DNA of 64,000 nt from Molossus alvarezi (lineage: Eukaryota > Chordata > Mammalia > Chiroptera > Molossidae), in NCBI GenBank assembly GCA_037176705.1, contig CM073907.1, forward strand, positions 10,695,001 to 10,759,000, given 5' to 3'. This document shows positions 24,927 through 35,522 of the stretch, one piece after another. Below the pieces are notes generated by a model. The model made no database searches and had not been told where the DNA came from. It saw only the letters and a program-made list of their open reading frames with translations. Each line of letters starts with the position of its first letter. Position 1 is the first letter of the stretch. The translations under genes and the position numbers were made by a program.

Positions 24927-26200
24927 CAGGCAACCACTCTTTCATTGTGTTTTAGCTACAATTAAAAAGGCATTAGTTTGGTGTCAACCTGAAAAGGAAG
25001 CAAACAGTTACCAATAGAACGCTACATATTACGTTTACTTTTCATTTTATGTAGCACAGTGCCTGCCTGGGAAAGACCTAGGAAGTTACATGAAGGCAAA
25101 GAAAGATAAAGAAACCACAAATCCCTATGGGGTCTGGCATGCTGAAGACCTCGAGCATGAGAGAGAAAAATATAATGATAGAAACAGAAGTGGTTCAAAA
25201 TCTAAAGCCACGAAATAGAGAGCCTTCCCACTGGGGTTCGTATCTGCGGATGTGTTTCCAGTAATACTCCGCGTATCCGAAGGACGGGATCCTCGTATCT
25301 CAATCACGAGACACTTGGAAGCTGACGCCAATACAAAAGCAATCTCCTAAGTCTTCTGAGCTTCGGAGAAACTCGTTTACAAAAACCCACAGTTTTCTGT
25401 TTTACTGAGAGACAGATACTTAGCCTAAGACCAGAATTTACAATTCCTACGTACACGAAATTCATTCACAATACGCGTCAAACATAAACATGCATATGTG
25501 TCAGGCTATTTAATTTAAGGGGAATCTGCGTCCCACGTGGTAAGGGATGCAGAGGCCCCAGGTTTCATAAGGGTGCCCTGGGTTACCAAGAAAATGGTCC
25601 ATTATTAAAGGCAGCCAAGAGCTGTCCATCAGTAACAATTGCCAGAAAAATGTAAATATCTTGTGCTCTAAGAAGGGAGATTTGATTCCTTGAGAAAGCA
25701 GACGGAAACCTTGCTTCAGTGATGTCACACACCGCCTCGGCCTGTGTACACGTTTGCGTGTACAGAAACGGGGTGCCTTCTTCCCATGTGAATCTGCTTT
25801 CAGGTGACACCGCCTCTCAAGGAGCCAAGTTCGAGGCCTGTACCCTCTTGGCTCCACAAAGCTGCTGCTGGTTGAAAAAGCTCCGGAATTTTTCATCTCC
25901 CTGATGAAACTTTTGGTTTCACCCTGGCAATCTGCCACCCCCAAGCCAAACAAAAGCCCAGAACGGTCCTCAGGTTAGCTTCATGTCCCCTCTTCCATTT
26001 CCTACCCATCCTTCCGAAAGAGGACCCTGATTCTGCTTAGCCACCGGGCAGTCCGGTTTGCGCTCCTTGTACTAAAATGGTTTTGTCACCGGTGACCGAC
26101 TAACCCAGTAAAACACCTCTTGACCTCTTAACCTTTCCTTCCCTCTTTCAAAAGGTTTGCTATGTCTCCTTCTAGGGTGTTCTCTCCTGTCCTTCTTTGA
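22600..26200. other. Unique non-coding stretch, conserved-looking AT-rich parts
   Basis: It contains an A20 run (about 24210-24231) and the (AC)n array listed below. 24680-25100 is AT-rich and simple. No exon is supported; the frames at 22692-23552 and 25510-25953 lack recognisable motifs. Confidence 0.5.
24889..24921 (+). repeat. (AC)n microsatellite
   Basis: An uninterrupted AC dinucleotide array of about 16 units. It is a typical polymorphic mammalian microsatellite. Confidence 0.95.
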
Positions 26201-26202
26201 TT

Positions 26203-26447
26203 TTTTTTTTTTTATCCTCACCAGGGAACACTTTTTTGTTTGTTTTTCATTCAGATAGAGTGGGAAGGAGAGAGAGAGAGAGAGAAACATTGACGTGAAA
26301 GGGACACATCGAGTGGTCGCCACCCGCACGACCAACCAGGGCCAGGGACAAACTGTAACCGAGGTACGTGCCCTTAGCAGGACCCGAACCCGGGTCTCTC
26401 TGGACCGCAGGCCGACGCTCTAACCGCTGAGCCAAACCGGCCAGGGC
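26203..26447 (-). repeat. VES SINE, full length, minus strand
   Basis: The inverted head (…gagccaaaccggccagggc) is at the right edge, with a body containing (GA)n and a poly-T (tail complement) at 26203-26214. The flanks 'gtccttctttgattt' and 'tccctctttgattt' form a near-perfect TSD. Young subfamily. Confidence 0.95.
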
Positions 26448-26461
26448 TCCCTCTTTGATTT

Positions 26462-28598
26462 CTTACCGCAATCCTTCTCCATCCCTTCTCTTTCCTTGAG
26501 TCCTGGGCTTAAGTGACCTGCCATTGTTAACAGTGAGACTAGGGCCAGAAGCTAGTCTGGGGACCTGCCAGCCACACCCAGCTTCAGTTCACATGGCTTT
26601 CTTCTAACCAGGGCCCCAAAGGGACTCCGAGTCCCAAGCCATCCCTGCAGCTGGAGCCTGCCCACACATGTGCCTTTAACTCCGACCCTCAGGATGGTGG
26701 GCTCAGTGACATCCTGTCAGCCAGCAGCCAACAATGACAAGCTGTCGACTGCATGTCCCCAGCTTCCTCCCTCTCCACCTTCCTTCCGTGTCATTGCAAT
26801 GAAATGACCAACGACTGATCCATCTTCCCTTTCACGGGAAAAACACCAGCTCACCTTGCCCACACCGAGAACAGCCAGATGGGGCATTCAGGGTTGAGGA
26901 GGGCCATGTCATGGACACGGACACACAACGCCCACACAGGAGAGACACCAGGGCCACCAGGAGAGCGACTCTGGTGGGCACCGGGGAGCGTCCACTGGGA
27001 AACAAGTTGTACTTGTCCACCGTCAATACATGGGGTGCAGAAGGCACCTGGGTCGTCTTGGTTTGTGACATCAGGTGTTGGGTGTCTCAAAGCACAGGTT
27101 GCTTCCGACAGTGGGCGGGGAGTTTCCTATTTAAAACTGAAGCAAAACGAACAAACAAAACACAGCCTAATCCTCTCTAACTACTCCCAGCTTCTGTCTG
27201 CCTTGGGGAGCCCGGGTAACAGCCCAACTTTCCAACAGGATGAGGCTCCACAGGACAGAAATGACACCTCGGGGGGCAACCCTCTTCTCGAAAAAGGAGC
27301 CCGAGGTCACACACCCAGTGTTTCCGATTTGGGGCATGGGAGGGAGATGGTTTGGGGTTTGCTTTAAGTCAGGGTGAATGGTCCCCTGGAAAGGCCCCGT
27401 CCAGGCCTTGCAGCCGCCTGGCAAGAAGCGAAGCCCTCTGTCCAAGCTCCACGGGCAGCTGTAACCAGGCCGCCCCCTTCTCTGGGTGTTTGTTTTGATA
27501 GAGGTTCATTTATGCCAAGACAATGCCTGGTCTCTTCCTTCTGTTCGAAGCTTCCCGTTCAGCTTTCGGTGGTCACAACAATGGGGCTTCTCGTGCCACC
27601 AATAAGGAGCTCCCCACTGAAAGCAGGGTAGAGGGACAGGGAGCTGGCACCTGAAGGCCTGGGTAACCCCAGGTAGCAGTCACCTCCTCCCTGCCCCCGT
27701 CACACTCCACCTCAAGGCTCTGGCTCTGGGCAGAGGGACCTCACCTGCCCCTTCTTGGGTGGCATCAGGACAGAGAAGTAACTAAGGCCCCAGTGGATGA
27801 CACAGCCTTCTGTCCCCCTGTCCCAGTTCACCTCTCCTATTATCTCCCCCAAATGAACACACACACACATTGATGTACACACATTAATGCACACACAGGC
27901 TTAGCGTTTCAGTTCAGCGACATTTGCACGGGGCAGGGCGGGGGGCGGGGGGTGTCTAATCTGCATCGCCAACATCGAACAATATCCTTTAAAATAAAGC
28001 CCAACTAGTCGGCTGGGAGTGAATGAAACGCACTCCCCAACTTCTGGTGAAACAGAAGCCCTCTCCTCCCCCTCCTGGGCCTCATTCATAAAAAGCCTGC
28101 TTCGCCCTAGCAGCTGCAGGGACCAGCCTGGGTCTGTGTCCTGTTCTCCAAGACAGAGGGCAAACAATCGGAACAAAGGGACGCCCTCACACGCTGCACC
28201 CGTGTGCCTGCCGGAGGGACGTTAGCTGGCTTCCCTGGGCCTCCTGGTCTCTCACCCAGACGGACAGAGGGCACTCCGCAGAGGTGCTCGCGAGTGGCAG
28301 ATCTCGGGCTCACACGCCCAGCCTGTGATTAAAAGAATTCCCATCTGCTGAGTCACACTCTGTGTTTTCGCCTCCCTGTCATTTAAAAACGTTAAGAAAA
28401 AAAAAAATCAGAATCAAAAGTTCCTCCTGGTTGGCCAAACGGGGCTGCCGGTTTATCCCGCGATGGCCAAACCGGGGTGACGGTGGTAACACACTTCCGA
28501 AAGACGGGGACTTTTCCGAACTGTCCACCAGTAAAGGAATGTTACCATGCTCAAACCTGATGCAGCCCCACGGGAAAGTTCAGGCAGTCAAGGATGAC
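26462..28598. other. Unique non-coding stretch
   Basis: No recognised repeat apart from short AC runs near 27860-27890. Overlapping frames around 26851-27367 occur in four phases, and none shows a known domain. Confidence 0.45.
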
Positions 28599-28610
28599 TT
28601 GCAATTCTTT

Positions 28611-28836
28611 TTTTTTAGATTTTTTTTCCCTTTATTGATTTGATAAAGAGAGAAAGGGAGAGGGGGAGAGAGAGAGAGAGAAACATCGATGAGAGAGAAC
28701 ATCGACTGGTTGCCTCCTGCATGCCCCCCGACTGGGGATCGGGCCCACAGCCTGGGCATGTGCCCTGACCGGGAATCGAACCGGCGACCTCTTGGTGCAT
28801 AGGTCGGTGCTCAACCACTGAGCCACACTGGCCGGA
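28611..28836 (-). repeat. VES SINE, older subfamily, minus strand
   Basis: The reverse complement gives a head 'GTCCGGCCAGTGTGGCTCAG', B box, 'ccgatccccagtcggggggcatgcagg' middle, CT-rich body and 'aaatcaataaag' tail. The TSD is imperfect ('caattctt' versus 'cagttctt'). Confidence 0.93.
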
Positions 28837-29245
28837 CTCAGTTCTTAATACCACTTTGGAAATTCACAAACAGAGCTGGTTAACAATTCACACGCTGCAT
28901 CCTGGGAAAAGTGTCCCCGGCTCGGCCCCCTTTTCCACGGCTCCTGTCCTGAAACTGCACCTCCCACCCCCTCCCAGGGCCAGGGCGCTGGTTCCCACCA
29001 AGGAACGGACCCGCGGCAGCACACAGCCCCTTAGAGAAAGTCAGGAGTCACCCCGAGAAATGACAGGCTACACCTTTTTCTTAGACTCAGTCACACTGTT
29101 TCTGTTGCCCAGACCTGTCTTCTGGCGCACGGAGATACAAATTCTCTGCAGGGACAAGGTGATCAGGGCTATTAACTGGTCCCTTCTCATTGCCTCCAGA
29201 ACACAACCCTCCCAGGTGGGGAGGGAGACAGAGACGTCAGCCCCT
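28837..29245. other. Unique non-coding spacer
   Basis: GC-rich in the middle (28915-29030). There is no recognised feature. Confidence 0.5.
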
Positions 29246-29408
29246 GCCCTGGCTGGTGTGCTCAGTGGTTAGAGCAACAGCCTTCACACTGAGGGGTCAG
29301 GGGTTCGATTCCCGATCAAGGGCATGTACCTGGGTTGCAGGTTTGATCCCCTGTCTAAGTCAGGGTCGTGCAAGAGGCAACCAATCCATGTGTCTCTCTC
29401 ACATCAAC

Positions 29409-29445
<37 letters not shown>

Positions 29446-29538
29446 CCTCCCTTCCACTCTCTCTACAAATCAATGAAAAACGCATCGTCGGGTGGGTGAG
29501 GATTAAAAAACAAACAAACAAACAAACAAACAAAAAAA
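29246..29538 (+). repeat. VES SINE, long subfamily with two B-box-like segments
   Basis: Head 'gccctggctggtgtgctcag', then 'gggttcgattcccgatcaag' and a second 'ggtttgatcccctg', a (CT)n-expanded body at about 29411-29440 and a (CAAA)n tail. A 207-codon frame runs through it by chance. Confidence 0.92.
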
Positions 29539-30452
29539 GAAGTCTGCTCCATTTGCACAAAATACTCATGGTAACACCACCAACTCCCTGTAATCCCACC
29601 CGCTCATCAGGGCTGGGAACCAGGGGTTCAGGTTCCTACATGCTCCGTGCCAGGCGCCCGAGACGGAAACAGGATCCCTCAGCCTTCTCTTTCTGTAAAC
29701 ATTCACTCGTTCGTTCGTTCGTTCGTTCCTTCTACCGCATTCTCTCCCAGTGGGCAGCCCCCACCACCTGTGTACCAGAAGAAACACCGACTGCCGAAGA
29801 AACAAGAAAATAATTTAGAAATAGCAAATGTGTCTTGTGAAATGCCTGCTCTGTGATTAAATCACAATAGCGCTATAACCTCTTCAAAGGCAAAAAATGT
29901 CAAGATAACAAGCTGAGAGCAAAATAAACACATCTTAGGGAAATTATGCCAAGCTTTTTAAAGAGATTACCGACACCTCCTGGGGCTGCAACCTGGAATC
30001 CAAAGCAATTTTTTTTTTTTTTTTTTTGTTAGCTTGTCTCAGACCTCTGGCCATTGTGTGAGCGCTTCTAGGTAGAAAGTCACGGGCCTCTGGCTCTCTG
30101 TGGATTTCCTGTGAACATGCTTTACAGGTGGGGGAAATGTACCCGTGGTCATTTTTGAGGGGCCCATGGAAGGGGGGGGGTGAGTCATAGAACGGATACG
30201 GAGTCAGTGAAATTTTAATACCTGAATTGTCTCTGGTCTTACTCCCAAACATTTCTTACTCATCATCTCATTGTTTCTTAAGCCCTCGGGTGTGGGCACG
30301 GTTACCCAAACACACAGCCACTTCCCCAAAGGAACAAGAAAATACACACATCCTTTAAGCAAGGTTGGCCCTAATTAAATGTGTGCTACAGGGTAAGTTG
30401 GCGACCCTCTCTGCACCTCGGTTGGTTTCCTCGTTGACAGAACAGAACTGAC
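29539..30452. other. Unique stretch with (TTCG)n and poly-T
   Basis: It contains a CpG-bearing tetranucleotide array (29707-29728), a T19 run near 30009-30027, and a weak plus-strand MIR-like stretch at 30385-30452 cut by the next VES element. No exon is supported. Confidence 0.5.
29707..29728 (+). repeat. (TTCG)n microsatellite
   Basis: Five tandem TTCG units. CpG-containing tetranucleotide arrays are uncommon in mammals because methylated CpG decays. Confidence 0.9.
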
Positions 30453-30643
30453 GTCCGGCTGGTGTGGTTCAGTGGTTGAGCATTGACCCATGCACCAAGA
30501 GGTCGTCAGTTCAATTCCTGGTCAGGGCACATGCCCAGGTTGTGGGTCCGATCCCCAGTGGGGGGCATGCAGGAGGCAGCTAATCGATGTTCTCGCTCAT
30601 CGATGTTTCTATCTCTCTCTCTCTCCCTTCTTCTCTCTCTCTC
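30453..30643 (+). repeat. VES SINE, older subfamily, lacking an A-tail
   Basis: Head 'gtccggctggtgtggttcag', B box 'agttcaattcctgg', 'cccagtggggggcatgcagg' and a CT-rich body ending in (TCTC)n. The usual 'aaatcaataaa' and A-tail are missing, so the 3' end has been deleted or eroded. Confidence 0.9.
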
Positions 30644-32557
30644 CAACTGCCTCTCTCAACAGTCTCCACCACCACCCTGCTCTAAGATGCGTCTTCTCTG
30701 CCATGGATGGTGGCAGCCACCCCCTCCTGTGTCTCTACTCCTGTCCCACCTGGTCATCTGCTGTCACAGCTCACGTCACTGCCCAGCTCAGAGCTCTGTC
30801 ATGTCCTAGCAGGGCACAGCCAAGACCCGTAGCACAGCCCCACCGCCCCATGAACAACCTCCAACCTGCTGTACCCCTTCCCCTGGGTCTGTGCCCAGAT
30901 GCCACCTCACCTCAACACCAGCGCCCCTCCGCCCCCCCTTGAACAACAGCTCCATGAAGGCAGAGTCCCGGTCGTGACCGTGCTCTCTGATGCCCTGGTG
31001 GATCGGGATTTGTGGAGCGAATCAACGGTCCTGTCCCCCAACCTGAGACCCTTCCTGCCCTGAGCTCCCCCCGCCCCGTGCTCCCCTCCACCAGGCCCGT
31101 CTTCTCCTGGCTGACTCCTGTCTCCGGGCACATGTCCCTCAGAAAGGCCCAGTCCGAGAGCCAACCCAAGTCCCCACCCCACCAGTGACTTCATTTTGTC
31201 CTCGGCCCTCAGCACTGTTTGGTATCATCACTCGTGGACTGTTTCCGCTCCAGACATTTGCTCTCGAGTAGGGACCCGGCTCCGTCCCCTGCCCAGTGGC
31301 TGCGTTGGAGCGCTGGGTGCGTGGTTTTGAATGGATGGTGGCGCCAGACTGAACCCTTAAAAAACTGGAAGCACAGACCCAGGGAGGAGCTGGGAGGCTT
31401 CTGTCGGACCCAGTGACACGTGCCCTGAAGGGCTCTTTGGATAAAACACCTTGGGAACTGTTGGACCGGTTCTCCATGTCTGCAGAAGCTGCTGGGACAC
31501 TTGGGGTCTAGAGGTGGCTCGTGTGCAAAGGAAAAACACTCGAGTTACTAAATAACAGCCCAACAACTGTCACCCAGATGAGCACAGCCAAGGTCCCTGC
31601 ATGATGCTCCCTGTTCAAACACCGAGTGTCGGGCCTCCCTTCCCCCTGAGTGGGCTTTACAGCACACTCAGCACGCTGCTGGGAGACAGCCACTCAGGAC
31701 CGGGCTCTGCCCGCAGCCCGGGGGCCGGCACCGAGTCCCACAGCCGGGGATGCGTTTCCTACGCAGCACGCGCATCAGGTGACATCCCCGAAAAGGAAGA
31801 ATCACCCTGCGAGGCTGCTGAGAAAGCAGGTACCACATTTAATGGTCCTTCTTGTCATGACTGTGGCAAGCCAGGCACCACGAGACGTGACTCTGTGGCA
31901 CTTTGCCCCCCACACAGCGCAAGGGAGAGGGCTGTGAAGAATGTGGGGTCACCTCACACCCCAGTTCCCCGCAAATGAGGTGGGTACAAGCTCGGCCACC
32001 CCAGGGGACCCCCGACTCTGGCTTGGGGAGCAGTCCACGCTCAGGACCCCAGTAGGATTCATAAGGGAGAGTGTTCAAACAGACCCAGCGTGAACACGCA
32101 CTTGGCAAACATTTACAGAAGCCTGGTGGCTGGGGCCCTGTCCCGGTGCTTAGGAGACACGTGTCGGACAAGGAAACATAAGGTCCCTGAGCTTCTGAAG
32201 CCTGGGGGTGGGGGACACAGAGGAGACACACAAAAGGCATAATTACTAAGTTAAATCACGTGTTAGAAAATAAGACGTGGAGAGATCCAGGTTGAAATCT
32301 CCCGTGGTGAGTCCTGGGACCTTGGCGGCTCAGACCACAGAGCCGGAGTGGAGATCGGAGTCACTCGAGATGTCATGACAGCCCACAGAGGTCAGCGATC
32401 ACCGCCGAGCCTGCGGGACCAGGCGAGCACTCATGGTCCCTGGAGGAGTCTCGGCTCCAGAACAGCACCTGGCACAGGTCAGAGGCCCCACCAGCATTTG
32501 GTGAAGAAATGGAAAAGCTCACCTGCCAAGTTCTCGTGTCTGCCACATCCCTGGCAC
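30644..32557. other. GC-rich unique stretch
   Basis: 30650-31250 is C-rich, with multi-phase open frames typical of composition. An L2-like relic is listed at 32090-32270. No gene is supported. Confidence 0.45.
32090..32270 (+). repeat. Possible L2 LINE relic
   Basis: The pattern 'cggtgcttaggagacac ... ggtccctgagcttctgaagcctggggg...gacac' matches the L2 3' stretch with 'gtgctggggatacag...ctgccctcatggagcttac'. It is diverged. Confidence 0.35.
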
Positions 32558-32568
32558 GTGACCCTCTT

Positions 32569-32705
32569 TTTTTTTATATATATATATATATGTATTTCAG
32601 GATCCAGTTTGCTAATATTTTGTTGAGGATTTTAGCATCTATGTTCATCAGGGATATTGGTCTATAGTTTTCTTTCTTTGTAGTGTCTTTATCTGGTTTG
32701 GGTTT
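32569..32705 (-). repeat. L1 ORF2 fragment carried in a VES-L1 chimera
   Basis: On the minus strand this encodes a stretch of the L1 reverse transcriptase (residues [18 protein letters not shown] are readable), ending in an A/TA-rich tract. It is continuous with the VES element on its right, and both together are bounded by one 11-bp TSD (32558-32568 and 32965-32975). It therefore appears to have arrived as one RNA with the SINE rather than being a separate older L1. Confidence 0.85.
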
Positions 32706-32962
32706 GTTTGTTTGTTTTTTATCCTCACCAGAGGACATTTTTCCATTTTTTGTTCAGATAGAGTGGGAGGGAGGGAGAAGACGAGAGAGAGAGAAAGAAA
32801 CATCGACATGAAAGGGACACATCGAGTGGTTGCCACCCTCATGACCCAACCAGGGCTGGGGACAAACTGCAACCGAGGTACGTGCCCTTAGCGGGAACTG
32901 AACCCGGGTCTCTCCGGACCGCAGTCTGATGCTCTAACCACTGAGCAAAATCGACCTGGGCA
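32706..32962 (-). repeat. VES SINE, minus strand, 5' part of the chimera
   Basis: A complete VES copy with the head at the right (inverted 'gcccaggtcgattttgctcag') and tail at the left (complement of (AAAC)n). There is no TSD between its tail and the L1 segment. The only TSD, gtgaccctctt, lies outside the composite. Confidence 0.93.
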
Positions 32963-32975
32963 AAGTGACCCTCTT

Positions 32976-33566
32976 GACTGGATTGGAATTTTCCCAGAAG
33001 TAAGGAGCTGGGCTGTCCTAATAAATCCTAAACAAAACCACCCACAACCCCACACAGCACCCTACACAATGCCTGACCCGCACACAGTCCGTGTCCCCTG
33101 TGACCTCTCTCCCCCAGCAGAGATGTCCTCTCTGCTAGCGATGCCCATGGAAACCGCTGGGATGATCCACACAGCACGGTCTCTCCACGAGGCCGAGGTA
33201 GGTGGATCCTCCTCCAAAATCTTCAGTGTTTGAGATACTCCGAAAGTCCATGATAAAGCACAGTGGTCGTCCGCCTCTGCTGTTTGCGGAAGGTCATTTC
33301 AATAGGGGCTGCGGAGAGCCAGGAAGAACGTGGGGACAATACAAAGACCTGCTCCAACCACCGGCACGCCCGTCGCGAAGTCACGGTTCTCAGGAAACAG
33401 CCTATGTAAATGTGCTTGTCAGAGGCAGGTCTGTCTTCAAGGAGCACATAATTCTCCCGTGATAATCTGTACATAGTAAACGCCTAACTTACTAATCCAT
33501 GGGATATGCTTTGGAAGACATAAAACCTATGGCTATTTTACTATGCGTAGAGGACAATGTTAAAAT
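32976..33566. other. Unique non-coding spacer
   Basis: No recognised repeat. The 33202-33474 frames on both strands have no recognisable domain. Confidence 0.45.
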
Positions 33567-33579
33567 AAGACAGTATATG

Positions 33580-33820
33580 GCCCTGGATGGTTTGGCTCAG
33601 CAGTTGGAGGGTCGGCCCGTGGACCGAAGAGTCGTGGGTTCGATTCCGGCCAAGGGCATGTACCTCAGTTACGGTTTGTCCCTGGCCCTGGCTGAGGTCG
33701 TGCAGGAGGCAACCAATCGATGTGTCTCTCTCACACCGATGTCTCTTCTCTTTCCCTCCCTTCTTCCCACTCTGAAGATAAATGGAAAAATATCCTCAGG
33801 TGAGAATTAAAAAAAAAAAA
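33580..33820 (+). repeat. VES SINE, full length
   Basis: Head 'gccctggatggtttggctca', B box 'gggttcgattccggcc', body, 'gaagataaatggaaaaatatcctc' and poly-A. A 13-bp TSD (aagacagtatatg, one mismatch) lies at 33567-33579 and 33821-33833. Confidence 0.95.
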
Positions 33821-33996
33821 AAGACAGTACATGAATGAAAATGAGTTTTCTTAAGGACTCATTCTTTGCCCACCTTTCTAAACTTCAGCTAAATATAAAC
33901 TTACCTTTTAGCTATTTCCTAAATAATTTATGATGGCTAGAATAGTCCATTTCTTTCCCACTCGCTTTGCCTGTGGATTTGAGGGTGGAATGGGAT

Positions 33997-34315
33997 TCAG
34001 TTCACATCATTTCGTGCTAATTCATCAGCGGATCCTGGTCCTTCCTTAAGCTGACCCACGGGGAGGTCCAGGTCAGGGAAATATTCACCACTGCTGCTCC
34101 GAACTGATAGCAACACTAACGTATCATCACCCAGATCCTCGCTCGGAAGAGAGGGGAGAAGGTCAGAGATCACACGCACAAATGCTGACGTCCTCGGAGT
34201 GAGGTTGAACAGTAGATTCCAGTCTTCGGACCAAGAAGCGAGAGATTGTTGCTTCAAGATGGTAAGAGGCCATTTCCCAGTTGGAGAGTTCCCAGCGAGA
34301 CTCAAGATCACTTGG
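33997..34315 (-). pseudogene. Coding-like minus-strand relic, unidentified
   Basis: Read leftward on the minus strand, about 100 codons are open and end at 33997. The composition looks protein-like and it has an acidic C-terminal half (…PSLPSEDLGDDTLVLL… and …GEYFPDLDLPVGQL…). I do not recognise the family. A VES insertion at 34316-34580 separates it from a second minus-strand open stretch at 34593-34761. The frame that stays open across the reconstructed insertion point is not the one used here, so a frameshift or chance must be considered. Confidence 0.25.
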
Positions 34316-34580
34316 CATTTGTTTTTTGTTTGTTTTTGTTTGTTTGTTTTATCCTCACCCAAGGACATTTTTCCATTTATCTTTAGACGGGTTTAGGAGG
34401 GAGGAAGAGAGAGAGAAACATCGATGCGAGAGGAACACATGACTGGCTGCCTCCCGCGCACCCCGTCCAGGGCCAGGGACAAACCACAACCAAGGTACGT
34501 GACGTCATTGGCCGGAATCGAACCTGGGTCTCATTGGTCCGCAGGCCCATGTTCTAACCACTGAGCAAAACCAGCCAAGG
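34316..34580 (-). repeat. VES SINE, full length, minus strand
   Basis: The inverted head is at the right (…gagcaaaaccagccaagg), with the (GTTT)n tail complement at the left. A perfect 13-bp TSD, caagatcacttgg, is present (34303-34315 and 34581-34593). It interrupts coding-like minus-strand DNA. Confidence 0.95.
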
Positions 34581-34592
34581 CAAGATCACTTG

Positions 34593-34761
34593 GTAGTGGA
34601 AGTGTTTCCCAAACTACTGTGAACGAAGAGCCTGCAATGATTTCATCTGGACACCCGTGGCTGGTTTCGTTACCACCACGTGACAGCAAACATCTGTACA
34701 GCTGTCTGCAGAAAGCGCCCCGGAGACCTTCCCCCAGGAAGTGGAACTTTTCCTGGACCAA
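34593..34761 (-). pseudogene. Coding-like minus-strand relic, upstream piece
   Basis: About 57 codons, including …LYRCLLSRGGNETSHGC… and …TVVWETLPLPSDL, stay open up to the VES insertion. The product is unidentified. Pairing with the 33997-34315 piece is inferred only from position and orientation. Confidence 0.2.
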
Positions 34762-34843
34762 TCAGGATGCCCCTCCTCTAACAAAGACAGGTTCGTTTAC
34801 TGATCGATTTTCCAGTGCATTTTGTAAATAAAAACAGCACTGA

Positions 34844-35218
34844 GTTCACCCTGCAGAACCAGGAGGTTGCGAGCAGGGCTGTTTGAAAGACACCTGTCTC
34901 CTCCCCCACCTGTTCTTTCTCGGCTCACGCGGCATCGACCTGAGCGCCACCTTGGACAACATCTGCTCCCGGATACAGAACGTCCCAGACACCTGTCCCC
35001 TTGCAGGGAAAACCATTGCAGACAGCTGGCACGAAATCAATGTCCACCTGAAAAGTGCCTCTGAGAGCCATCTAATCAAATTCAAAACCATGGCCACGGA
35101 CCCAAAACTGGGGACGTTTAGACGGGATCTTCTACATAAACCAGAGGGAAGAATTTCAGCGTGCGACATCTTTACATACCCACAGCTATTGAACGAAGTC
35201 CTTAGGCGGCGGAGCTGA
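34844..35218 (+). CDS. Unidentified ORF, possible terminal exon or retrocopy fragment
   Basis: An open frame of about 124 codons ends with TGA at 35216-35218. It has no ATG at its beginning, so if real it starts at a splice acceptor; candidates are 'cag' at 34854-34856 or 34874-34876. The second keeps the reading phase. The inferred peptide is soluble and well mixed in composition: …IDLSATLDNICSRIQ…, …IADSWHEINVHLKSA…, …LIKFKTMATDPKLG… and a basic C-terminus …NEVLRRRS. It has no membrane segment and no domain I recognise. AATAAA signals at 35409 and 35510 follow, compatible with a 3' UTR. CpGs are retained. An overlapping antisense frame of 153 codons (34846-35307) weakens the case. Confidence 0.35.
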   Translation, partial: VHPAEPGGCEQGCLKDTCLLPHLFFLGSRGIDLSATLDNICSRIQNVPDTCPLAGKTIADSWHEINVHLKSASESHLIKFKTMATDPKLGTFRRDLLHKPEGRISACDIFTYPQLLNEVLRRRS

Positions 35219-35221
35219 GCC

Positions 35222-35521
35222 CCGGAGAGTCTGACTTTCATTTCACTTCCGACAGAACTCACAGACACCGTGGTGGTCCTTACGTCGGTCCTCAGATTGT
35301 TAACCATCCGGCACCTTGCTTCATCTCAAACACTCGAGTTTTATACCTGAAATCCCCCTTATTTTGTACCTTTTTGTAAACAAGATGCTATATAAACCCC
35401 AGCAAAGGAATAAATATATAAGTGTTTCAGACCCCACCTTTAAGGGGTCCAGAGATTCTAGAATCTGGAGTGTCCCCTCTTAGGATGGAGTTGTATGCAT
35501 CTTGGTTGAAATAAAAGGCTC
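35222..35521 (+). other. 3'-UTR-like or LTR-like segment
   Basis: TATAAA lies at 35391-35396, with AATAAA at 35409 and again at 35510. Between them is a short palindrome-like 'agattctagaatct'. This order is seen in 3' UTRs but also in LTR R/U5 regions. No matching second LTR, primer-binding site or terminal TG/CA was found. Confidence 0.25.
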
Positions 35522-35522
35522 T

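Noticed and set aside
29190..29813. 207-codon plus-strand frame
   Set aside because: It runs through a VES SINE, its CT expansion and its (CAAA)n tail, so the translation is repeat-derived.
34844..35218. Idea that the unidentified ORF is a captured viral gene
   Set aside because: I see no diagnostic motif and cannot run a profile search. Bats do carry endogenous viral fragments, so the possibility is noted as a check but not claimed.
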